64,000 bases of DNA from an uncultured Bacteroides sp. GTDB taxonomy: Bacteria > Bacteroidota > Bacteroidia > Bacteroidales > Bacteroidaceae. The position numbers and the translations under genes are program-made. Shown in pieces: positions 16,707 through 24,015 of this stretch. The first letter of the stretch is position 1. The number at the start of each line of letters is the position of its first letter. The notes below the pieces were generated by a model. It made no database searches. It had not been told where the DNA came from and worked only from the letters and a program-made list of their open reading frames with translations. The stretch is taken from assembly GCF_963677715.1 (NCBI RefSeq), contig NZ_OY782495.1, positions 2,160,001 through 2,224,000 on the forward strand. Reading direction: 5' to 3'.

Positions 16707-18584
16707 ATGAACTTCAAATATGACGTAATTGTGATAGGTGCCGGGCACGCAGGTTGCGAAGCAGCAGTAGCTGCGGCCAACTTAGGGTCGAAGACCTGCC
16801 TGATCACAATGGATATGAACAAGGTAGCTCAAATGAGTTGCAACCCGGCCATAGGCGGAATTGCCAAAGGACAAATAGTTCGCGAGATAGATGCATTGGG
16901 AGGATATATGGGACTAATAACCGATAAAACGGCTATTCAGTTTCGCCTGTTGAACCGTTCTAAAGGGCCTGCTATGTGGAGCCCCCGCGCTCAATGCGAC
17001 CGCAATAAGTTTATCTGGGCATGGAGAGAAGTTTTGGAAAATACACCAAACCTCAGCATCTGGCAAGATACAGTGAAAGAAATAATCGTTGAAAACGGAA
17101 AAATCATTGGCTTAGTTACGTTCTGGGATGTAACATTCTACGCCAAATGCGTTATAATTACCGCAGGTACATTCCTCAACGGATTGATGCACGTAGGTAA
17201 GACTAAACTTCCGGGTGGAAGAATGGCTGAGCCACCATCTCTGCAATTAACCGAATCCATCGTAAAAAACGGCATTCGTTCTGGAAGAATGAAAACAGGA
17301 ACACCGGTACGTATAGACGGTAGAAGCGTCGATTTCAGCCAAATGTCTACTCAGGACGGAGAGAACGATTTCCACAAATTTTCGTTCATGAATACAAGTA
17401 CCGAACACCTGAAGCAACTACAATGCTGGACCTGCTACACCAACGAAGAAGTGCACCGCGTACTGCGTGAAGGGTTATCGGAATCTCCCCTTTTCAACGG
17501 ACAAATACAAAGCATCGGGCCACGTTACTGCCCAAGCATTGAAACGAAAATTGTGACCTTTCCCGATAAAGAGCAACACCAATTATTCCTTGAACCGGAA
17601 GGAGAAACAACGCAGGAACTGTATTTAAACGGTTTTTCTTCTTCTCTGCCGCTGGAGATTCAAATCGCTGCATTAAAGAAAATACCGGCTTTCAAGAATC
17701 TGGAAATATATCGTCCGGGGTATGCCATCGAATATGATTATTTCGACCCGACTCAGCTTAAACATACGTTGGAATCGAAGATTATTGAGAACTTGTTCTT
17801 TGCCGGACAGGTAAACGGAACCACTGGATATGAAGAAGCAGGCGGACAGGGACTCATTTCAGGAATCAACGCTCACATCAATTGCCACGGAGGCGAACCA
17901 TTTACTCTGGCACGCGACGAAGCATATATAGGCGTATTAATCGATGATCTGGTAACTAAAGGTGTAGATGAACCTTACCGCATGTTTACCTCACGAGCAG
18001 AATTTCGTATTCTTCTCCGTATGGATGATGCCGATATGCGCCTAACTGAAAAAGCATGGAAGCTCGGATTAGTGAAAGAAGACAGACATGCACTAATGAT
18101 AAGCAAGCGTGAAATAACAAACCGCATGATTGATTTTGCGAAGAACTATTCGATAAAAGCGGCTCTTATTAATGATGCGCTCGAATCGCTGGGCACTACC
18201 CCGCTAAAGCAGGGTTGCAAGTTAATAGATTTAATTAATCGGCCGCAGATAACAATAGAGAACATAGCAAACCATATACCTGTATTGAAGCAATTGCTCG
18301 ATGAAATTGACGACAGCAGAAAAGAGGAAATAATAGAAGCTGCCGAAATACAAATAAAGTATCAGGGATACATAGAACGGGAACGGATGATTGCAGATAA
18401 GCTGGCCCGTCTCGAAAATATAAAGATAAGAGGCAAGTTCGATTACGAGAACATTCAGTCACTCTCTACCGAAGCACGGCAAAAACTAATTCGAATAGAT
18501 CCGGAAACCATTGCGCAAGCAGGCAGAATACCCGGAGTATCCCCCAGTGATATTAACGTGCTACTGGTTATGGCAGGGCGATAA
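16707..18584 (+). CDS. mnmG: tRNA uridine-5-carboxymethylaminomethyl modification enzyme MnmG (GidA)
   Basis: The FAD-dependent subunit (625 aa) that works with MnmE to make cmnm5U34 at tRNA wobble positions. It has the FAD Rossmann motif VIGAGHAGCEAA near the start, the conserved SCNPAIGGIAKG segment with its functional Cys, the GTFLNG and GQVNGTTGYEEAGGQG blocks, and the C-terminal helical domain. The start at 16707 gives MNFKYDVIVIGAGHAG, the family's usual beginning. mnmG lies near oriC in many bacteria, and here a parS site begins 7 bp after its stop. Confidence 0.97.
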   Translation: MNFKYDVIVIGAGHAGCEAAVAAANLGSKTCLITMDMNKVAQMSCNPAIGGIAKGQIVREIDALGGYMGLITDKTAIQFRLLNRSKGPAMWSPRAQCDRNKFIWAWREVLENTPNLSIWQDTVKEIIVENGKIIGLVTFWDVTFYAKCVIITAGTFLNGLMHVGKTKLPGGRMAEPPSLQLTESIVKNGIRSGRMKTGTPVRIDGRSVDFSQMSTQDGENDFHKFSFMNTSTEHLKQLQCWTCYTNEEVHRVLREGLSESPLFNGQIQSIGPRYCPSIETKIVTFPDKEQHQLFLEPEGETTQELYLNGFSSSLPLEIQIAALKKIPAFKNLEIYRPGYAIEYDYFDPTQLKHTLESKIIENLFFAGQVNGTTGYEEAGGQGLISGINAHINCHGGEPFTLARDEAYIGVLIDDLVTKGVDEPYRMFTSRAEFRILLRMDDADMRLTEKAWKLGLVKEDRHALMISKREITNRMIDFAKNYSIKAALINDALESLGTTPLKQGCKLIDLINRPQITIENIANHIPVLKQLLDEIDDSRKEEIIEAAEIQIKYQGYIERERMIADKLARLENIKIRGKFDYENIQSLSTEARQKLIRIDPETIAQAGRIPGVSPSDINVLLVMAGR

Positions 18585-18590
18585 GGCATC

Positions 18591-18606
18591 TGTTTCACGT
18601 GAAACA
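18591..18606. promoter_or_regulatory. parS: parS site (ParB/Spo0J binding), perfect palindrome
   Basis: The 16-bp palindrome TGTTTCACGTGAAACA matches the widely conserved chromosomal parS consensus at every base. It lies between the mnmG stop (18584) and the apt start (18640). ParB loads here and spreads, recruiting SMC and ParA for origin segregation. parS sites usually cluster near oriC. Confidence 0.88.
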
Positions 18607-18639
18607 AAATATTTAAGGAAACGAAATAAAGAATTGATT

Positions 18640-19164
18640 ATGAGCAAAGAGAAGCTTATCAAAAGCATTAGAAACATTCCAGACTTCCCCATTCCGGGCA
18701 TTCAGTTTAAAGACGTAACTACCCTGTTTAAAGATGCAGAGTGTTTGCAACTTCTGGCAGACATGATGTACGAAATGTATAAAGACAAAGGAATAACGAA
18801 AGTAGTAGGCATTGAATCGAGAGGTTTCATTATGGGACCAATTCTTGCCACAAGACTGGGCGCCGGATTTATACCCATCCGCAAACCGGGAAAGTTACCG
18901 GCAGAAGTAATAGAGGAAAGTTACGATAAAGAGTATGGAACGGATACCGTACAGATACATAAAGATGCACTAAACGAAAATGACGTAGTGTTGCTGCACG
19001 ATGATTTACTGGCAACCGGCGGAACGATGAAAGCAGCCTGCAATTTAGTAAAGAGGCTTCATCCAAAAACGATATACGTAAACTTCATCATAGAATTAAA
19101 AGACCTGAACGGAAAAGAACTATTCGACAAGGATATCGAAGTTGAATCGGTATTAAGTCTGTAA
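18640..19164 (+). CDS. apt: Adenine phosphoribosyltransferase
   Basis: A purine-salvage enzyme (174 aa) converting adenine and PRPP to AMP. The PRPP-binding loop is VVLLHDDLLATGGT, and the N-terminal FPIPGIQFKDVTTLF is characteristic of Apt. The ATG at 18640 (MSKEKLIKSIRNI) is preceded by AAGGAAACGAAATAAAG and gives the standard length; a longer in-frame reading begins inside mnmG and spans the parS palindrome. It follows mnmG in the same direction, 55 bp later. Confidence 0.96.
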   Translation: MSKEKLIKSIRNIPDFPIPGIQFKDVTTLFKDAECLQLLADMMYEMYKDKGITKVVGIESRGFIMGPILATRLGAGFIPIRKPGKLPAEVIEESYDKEYGTDTVQIHKDALNENDVVLLHDDLLATGGTMKAACNLVKRLHPKTIYVNFIIELKDLNGKELFDKDIEVESVLSL

Positions 19165-19175
19165 TACAGCAAAAG

Positions 19176-19219
19176 GCTCTGCCCCACCAATCTGAATAAA
19201 GATGGAGAATGGGCAGAGC
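19176..19219 (+). terminator. Intercistronic hairpin between apt and uvrC
   Basis: GCTCTGCCC (19176-19184) and GGGCAGAGC (19211-19219) form a perfect 9-bp stem with a 26-nt loop. No T-tract follows on the plus strand, so it may act as a weak terminator or mRNA stabiliser before uvrC. Confidence 0.35.
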
Positions 19220-19265
19220 AATCGATAAGAACCCTATTTATGATAAAGGAAAGCATTCATACTTA

Positions 19266-21122
19266 ATGGAAAACGAGGAACTGAAAACCAGTGAATACCT
19301 GAAGGGCATTGTGCAAAATCTACCCGAAGGGCCGGGTATCTACCAATACCTGAATGCCGAAGGTACCATTATATATGTAGGAAAAGCTAAAAACTTAAAG
19401 AGAAGGGTTTATTCGTACTTCAGCAAAGAACATGAGCCGGGGAAAACAAGGGTACTGGTAAGCAAGATAGCCGACATACGCTATATTGTAGTAAACACGG
19501 AAGAAGATGCGCTCCTGCTGGAAAACAACCTGATAAAGAAATACAAACCTCGCTACAACGTTTTATTGAAAGATGATAAGACCTATCCGTCTATCTGCGT
19601 GCAAAACGAATACTTCCCACGGATCTTTAGAACGCGAAAGATAATCCGCAACGGATCGTCCTATTATGGCCCGTACAGCCATGTGCCTTCGATGTATGCT
19701 TTACTAGACCTCATCAAACATCTGTATCAGCTACGCACTTGCCACTTGAATCTTACTCCGGAAAACATCCGCGAAGGCAAGTTTAACGTTTGTCTGGAGT
19801 ACCACATAAAGAACTGTGCCGGGCCGTGCGTAGGCTTGCAGTCGCACGATGAGTACATGAAGAATATCGGCGAAATCAAGGAAATATTAAAAGGAAACAC
19901 GCAAGAAATTAGCCGGATGTTGTTCCAGTTAATGCAGGACCTGGCGGGCGAATTAAAATTCGAAGAGGCACAATTCATCAAAAGAAAATATGAACTGATA
20001 GAGAATTATCGGGCAAAATCGGAAGTAGTAAGCTCTGTGTTACACAATATCGACGTGTTTTCCATAGAAGAAGACGGCGAAAAGGCGGCCTTCATCAACT
20101 ACCTACACATCACTAATGGTGCTGTAAATCAGGCATTTACCTTCGAATACAAGAAAAGACTTGATGAAACGAAGGAAGAATTGCTCTCGCTAGGCATCAT
20201 TGAAATGCGAGAAAGATACAAGAGTATGTCTCGTGAAATAATCGTTCCTTTTGAGTTAGAAATAGAACTAAGCGACGTGACATTCACCATTCCGCAGCGA
20301 GGGGATAAAAAGAAGCTGCTCGATTTATCGCTACTCAACGTAAAGCAATACAAAGCCGACCGGATGAAACAAGCCGAGAAGCTCAATCCGGAGCAGCGGA
20401 ACATGCGCCTGATGAAGGAGATTCAGCAAGAACTGCATCTGGAAAAGCCTCCTGTACAGATAGAATGTTTCGACAACTCCAACATTCAGGGAACGGATGC
20501 AGTAGCCGCCTGCGTTGTGTTTAAGAAAGCCAAACCTTCAAAGAAAGACTACCGGAAATACAACATCAAAACGGTGGTAGGAGCCGATGACTATGCATCC
20601 ATGAAGGAAGTGGTTAAAAGGCGTTATCAACGTGCTATAGAGGAGGAAACGCCTCTGCCCGACCTCATTATTACCGACGGGGGAAAAGGGCAAATGGAGG
20701 CCGTGAGACAGGCACTGGAAGAGATTGAGCTAAATATACCGATAGCCGGACTGGCAAAGGACAAGAAACACCGCACTTCGGAGTTGTTGTTTGGCTTTCC
20801 GCCGCAAACCATCGGTCTGAAGCAAGGAACTCCCCTATTCCATTTATTGGAACAGATTCAAAATGAAGTGCACCGTTTTGCCATTACTTTTCATCGGGAT
20901 AAGCGAAGTAAACGGCAAGTAGCCTCTGCTTTGGATGAAATAAAAGGCATCGGAGAAAAGACAAAAAGTGCATTATTGAAGGAATTTAAGAGTGTAAAGC
21001 GCATCCGCGAAGCTTCCATCGAAGAACTGACAGCTGTTACCGGCGAGTCAAAAGCAAAGGTGATAAAGGATTATTTAAACAAAGATCCTTTGAATATTGA
21101 ACAAAGAGAAGCACAGGAATAA
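19266..21122 (+). CDS. uvrC: Excinuclease ABC subunit C
   Basis: The endonuclease (618 aa) that makes both incisions in nucleotide excision repair after UvrA/UvrB recognise damage. The N-terminal GIY-YIG domain begins GPGIYQYLNAEGTIIYVGKA, a UVR motif lies near LKFEEAQFIKRKYELI, the central RNase-H-like endonuclease domain contains ECFDNSNIQGTDAVAA, and tandem HhH motifs end the protein (IKGIGEKTKSALLKEF). The start at 19266 (MENEELKTSEYL) was preferred over an upstream ATG at 19209, which would include the hairpin region's flank. Confidence 0.96.
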   Translation: MENEELKTSEYLKGIVQNLPEGPGIYQYLNAEGTIIYVGKAKNLKRRVYSYFSKEHEPGKTRVLVSKIADIRYIVVNTEEDALLLENNLIKKYKPRYNVLLKDDKTYPSICVQNEYFPRIFRTRKIIRNGSSYYGPYSHVPSMYALLDLIKHLYQLRTCHLNLTPENIREGKFNVCLEYHIKNCAGPCVGLQSHDEYMKNIGEIKEILKGNTQEISRMLFQLMQDLAGELKFEEAQFIKRKYELIENYRAKSEVVSSVLHNIDVFSIEEDGEKAAFINYLHITNGAVNQAFTFEYKKRLDETKEELLSLGIIEMRERYKSMSREIIVPFELEIELSDVTFTIPQRGDKKKLLDLSLLNVKQYKADRMKQAEKLNPEQRNMRLMKEIQQELHLEKPPVQIECFDNSNIQGTDAVAACVVFKKAKPSKKDYRKYNIKTVVGADDYASMKEVVKRRYQRAIEEETPLPDLIITDGGKGQMEAVRQALEEIELNIPIAGLAKDKKHRTSELLFGFPPQTIGLKQGTPLFHLLEQIQNEVHRFAITFHRDKRSKRQVASALDEIKGIGEKTKSALLKEFKSVKRIREASIEELTAVTGESKAKVIKDYLNKDPLNIEQREAQE

Positions 21123-21166
21123 AGGAAATAAATAGCCGAAGACGTACGGTCTTTCCCTTTTATTTG

Positions 21167-21174
21167 TAATTTTG
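21167..21174 (+). promoter_or_regulatory. Promoter -7 element for dtd
   Basis: TAATTTTG matches TAnnTTTG, 28 bp before the dtd ATG at 21203. It suggests that dtd, the MazG-like gene and deoC have their own promoter in addition to any read-through from uvrC. Confidence 0.5.
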
Positions 21175-21202
21175 CCTCTCCGGGAAATAAACAGGAGTAC
21201 AA

Positions 21203-21655
21203 ATGAGAATAGTTATACAACGCGTAGCTCACGCCTCCGTCACCATCAACAACACCTGCAAATCGGCCATAGGAAAAGGATTACTGATTCTGGTAGGCAT
21301 TGAAGAAGCCGATGGAAAAGAAGATATCGAATGGCTTTGCAAGAAAATCGTAAACCTGCGCATTTTCGACGACGAGAAGGGAGTGATGAATAAATCCGTA
21401 TCCGATATAGACGGCAATATATTAGTAATCAGTCAATTTACACTACATGCTTCGACAAAGAAAGGCAACAGGCCTTCATACATAAAAGCAGCCGGACATG
21501 AAATATCCGTACCACTTTACGAAGAGTTTTGCAAAGAACTGGCCATAGCATTGGGGAAAGAAATCGGTACGGGAGAATTCGGAGCCGACATGAAAGTGGA
21601 ATTACTGAACGACGGGCCGGTTACCATTTGTATGGATACAAAAAACAAAGAATAA
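21203..21655 (+). CDS. dtd: D-aminoacyl-tRNA deacylase
   Basis: A homodimeric enzyme (150 aa) that hydrolyses D-aminoacyl-tRNAs, and glycine mischarged on tRNA-Ala, protecting translation. The chiral-proofreading residues are in the SQFTL strand and the cross-subunit Gly-cisPro motif in GNRPSYIKAAG. It begins MRIVIQRVAHASVTI, standard for the family. The stop codon overlaps the ATG of the next gene by one base (TAATG), indicating translational coupling. Confidence 0.95.
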   Translation: MRIVIQRVAHASVTINNTCKSAIGKGLLILVGIEEADGKEDIEWLCKKIVNLRIFDDEKGVMNKSVSDIDGNILVISQFTLHASTKKGNRPSYIKAAGHEISVPLYEEFCKELAIALGKEIGTGEFGADMKVELLNDGPVTICMDTKNKE

Positions 21656-21990
21656 TGACACTAAAAGAAGCTCAGGAACAAGTAGATCAGTGGATTAAAA
21701 CGTATGGAGTGCGCTACTTCAGCGAACTGACAAACATGGCCGTACTTACCGAAGAGGTGGGTGAACTGGCACGTGTCATGGCCCGGAAATATGGCGATCA
21801 ATCGTTTAAAGAAGGCGAGAAAGATAACATTGCCGACGAATTGACGGATGTGTTCTGGGTACTCCTCTGCCTGGCCAACCAAACAGGGGTAGACTTGACG
21901 GAGGCATTCGCCCGAAACATGGAAAAGAAAACAAAGAGAGATAATAAGAGACATATTAATAATCCCAAATTAAGCGACGATGGAAAATAG
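21655..21990 (+). CDS. MazG-like nucleotide pyrophosphohydrolase
   Basis: A small all-alpha NTP pyrophosphohydrolase of the MazG/dUTPase-like superfamily (111 aa). The metal-binding pattern is visible: EEVGEL (EExxE-type) followed by DELTDVFW (ExxD-type) after about 30 residues. The substrate cannot be told from the sequence, but house-cleaning of a non-canonical nucleotide is likely. The ATG overlaps the dtd stop by one base, and its own 3' end overlaps deoC by 11 bp, so it sits inside a tightly coupled trio. Confidence 0.85.
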   Translation: MTLKEAQEQVDQWIKTYGVRYFSELTNMAVLTEEVGELARVMARKYGDQSFKEGEKDNIADELTDVFWVLLCLANQTGVDLTEAFARNMEKKTKRDNKRHINNPKLSDDGK

Positions 21991-22885
21991 TGAAACAACG
22001 AACCAGAACAAGTATGATGCCGCACTGGGTAAGTACAATACAGACTTGAATGATGCCGACATCAAGGCACAAGTGGCTACCTTAATAGAAAAAAAACTGG
22101 CAGAGAACAATACCGAAGAAGTAAAGAAACTGCTGTTTAACTGTATAGACTTAACTACACTAAACACGACCGATAGCGATGAGAGCGTAATGAGATTTAC
22201 AGAGAAAGTGAACAAGTTTGATGAAGAATTTCCCGACCTGAAAAACGTGGCGGCTATTTGTGTATATCCCAACTTTGCACAGGTAGTAAAAGATACGCTT
22301 GAGGTAGAAGACGTAAATATAGCCTGTGTATCGGCCGGATTCCCCTCCTCGCAAACCTTTATTGAAGTAAAAGTGGCAGAGACCGCCATGGCTATTATGG
22401 AAGGTGCCGACGAGATAGACATTGTGATTTCAGTAGGAACTTTCTTAAGCGGCGACTACGAAACTCTGTGCGACGAAATACAAGAAATAAAAGATACCTG
22501 CAAAGAGCAACACCTCAAAGTGATACTTGAAACGGGAGCACTGGGCAATGCGTCAAACATCAAAAAAGCTTCTCTCCTATCCATGTACTCAGGTGCCGAC
22601 TTCATAAAAACATCTACCGGAAAGCAACAACCGGCCGCTACGCCCGAGGCCGCTTTAGTGATGTGTCAGGCCATTAAAGAGTACCACGAAACAACCGGAA
22701 ACAAAATAGGTTTTAAACCGGCAGGAGGTATTAACAGCGTAAACGACGCCCTGATTTACTATACAATTATAAAAGAGACTTTAGGCAAAGAATGGTTAAA
22801 CAACAAGTTTTTTCGCCTGGGAACAAGCCGTTTGGCAAATCTGTTGCTTTCGGATATTAAAGGTGAGGAGATAAAGTTTTTCTAA
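21980..22885 (+). CDS. deoC: Deoxyribose-phosphate aldolase
   Basis: A class I aldolase (301 aa) splitting 2-deoxyribose-5-phosphate into glyceraldehyde-3-phosphate and acetaldehyde in deoxynucleoside catabolism. The Schiff-base lysine lies in DFIKTSTGK, and the second lysine of the site in IGFKPAGGI. Residues 1-45 form a helical extension relative to the short E. coli-type enzyme, as in other Bacteroidota DeoC. It overlaps the MazG-like gene by 11 bp and ends just before a terminator. Confidence 0.95.
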   Translation: MENSETTNQNKYDAALGKYNTDLNDADIKAQVATLIEKKLAENNTEEVKKLLFNCIDLTTLNTTDSDESVMRFTEKVNKFDEEFPDLKNVAAICVYPNFAQVVKDTLEVEDVNIACVSAGFPSSQTFIEVKVAETAMAIMEGADEIDIVISVGTFLSGDYETLCDEIQEIKDTCKEQHLKVILETGALGNASNIKKASLLSMYSGADFIKTSTGKQQPAATPEAALVMCQAIKEYHETTGNKIGFKPAGGINSVNDALIYYTIIKETLGKEWLNNKFFRLGTSRLANLLLSDIKGEEIKFF

Positions 22886-22914
22886 GACTTACACAGCAAA
22901 CAATCAAATACATC

Positions 22915-22958
22915 GTGTCGTGTCATCCGGAAAAAAAGAAGGAAGGCACGGCACTTTT
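22915..22958 (+). terminator. Terminator after deoC
   Basis: GTGTCGTG (22915-22922) pairs with CACGGCAC (22947-22954), with one G-U pair, and TTTT follows. It lies at the convergent junction with the polyprenyl synthetase gene, whose stop codon is at 22957. Confidence 0.5.
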
Positions 22959-23931
22959 AGTTATGCCTGTCTACCACATAATTCAGATAAGATTCGAGCG
23001 AAGTTCTTACATCAGAGAGGGGCAGTTCAGCCAACAGCTCCAAGCCCATTTGTCTGTACGTAAGCATCACCTCCGTAGCATATTCAATGCCTCCGTGTGA
23101 CTTCGTAAATTCCACTAAATCGGCTATTTCAGCCGTATTAGCCGTACCGTTCTTCACTTTTATCGCTATCTTTCTGGCCTGTTCATCGTTAGTCTTATTC
23201 AACGCGGCAAGCACAGGAAGAGTCAGTTTTCCTTCGAGCATATCATTGCCGGTAGGCTTACCGATTTCTTTACTATCGGAATAGTCGAAAATGTCATCTT
23301 TAATCTGAAAGCAAATGCCGATGTACTCCCCTAAAAGACGCGAACGTTCCGTTCTCTCCACCCCCGCTCCCACTGAAAGAGCAGCAGCTTTGGTACAAGC
23401 CGCAAAGAGTGCAGCGGTTTTTTTACGGATAACATCAAAGTATACTTTCTCTGAAAACTCCGGATTGCTGACATTGGATAATTGCAGCAACTCCCCTTCG
23501 GACAAGTCCTGACCGAGGCGCGAAATCACCTCGATAATCTCATGATTGAGTGTCTTACCCGCCTGAACCAGGCAGGTAGCAAGCAGATAATCTCCGGTAA
23601 GAACGGCCACTTTGTTGTTGAAAAGAGCATTTACGGAAAGCTGCCCGCGGCGTTCGGTACTTTCATCCACCACATCATCATGAACGAGACTGGCCGTGTG
23701 GAGCAATTCTAACGACACAGCGGCATGGAGAGTTATCGGTTGAATGTTTCCATGGAGTTTAGCCACAAGCAACACCAGGATAGGCCGCATCATCTTCCCG
23801 TTTCTTTGCCTCAAGTGATCAATCACATTGTTAAGCAAAGGATCGGAACTGGACAAAGAATGATCAAATAGATTTTTGAAATCCACCAGTTCATCGGTAA
23901 TTGGGAATTTTATAAGAGACAAGCCATCCAT
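22957..23931 (-). CDS. Polyprenyl synthetase (octaprenyl-diphosphate-synthase-like)
   Basis: A trans-isoprenyl diphosphate synthase (324 aa) that extends allylic diphosphates with IPP, probably making the side chain of menaquinone. The two Asp-rich motifs are LVHDDVVDES (first) and KDDIFDYSDS (second), with the GKMMRPILVLL segment preceding the first. Chain length cannot be set from the sequence by eye. The start at 23931 (MDGLSLIKFPI) matches the family; an in-frame ATG 23 codons upstream would encode a spurious hydrophobic stretch and overlap the promoter. Confidence 0.9.
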   Translation of the reverse strand: MDGLSLIKFPITDELVDFKNLFDHSLSSSDPLLNNVIDHLRQRNGKMMRPILVLLVAKLHGNIQPITLHAAVSLELLHTASLVHDDVVDESTERRGQLSVNALFNNKVAVLTGDYLLATCLVQAGKTLNHEIIEVISRLGQDLSEGELLQLSNVSNPEFSEKVYFDVIRKKTAALFAACTKAAALSVGAGVERTERSRLLGEYIGICFQIKDDIFDYSDSKEIGKPTGNDMLEGKLTLPVLAALNKTNDEQARKIAIKVKNGTANTAEIADLVEFTKSHGGIEYATEVMLTYRQMGLELLAELPLSDVRTSLESYLNYVVDRHN

Positions 23932-23949
23932 AAGAACACCATTTGGATA

Positions 23950-23957
23950 CAAAAGTA
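23950..23957 (-). promoter_or_regulatory. Promoter -7 element for the polyprenyl synthetase gene
   Basis: The minus strand reads TACTTTTG (TAnnTTTG), 18 bp before the chosen ATG at 23931. Its position supports the shorter start. Confidence 0.5.
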
Positions 23958-24015
23958 ATAATAAAACGATTAATACGGTATTTTTTTGTACTTTTACCAT
24001 GAAAAACCATAGAAA

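Noticed and set aside
16331-16822. Minus-strand reading frame across the large hairpin
   Set aside because: It overlaps the mnmG 5' end and the hairpin; residue composition is that of a translated palindrome.
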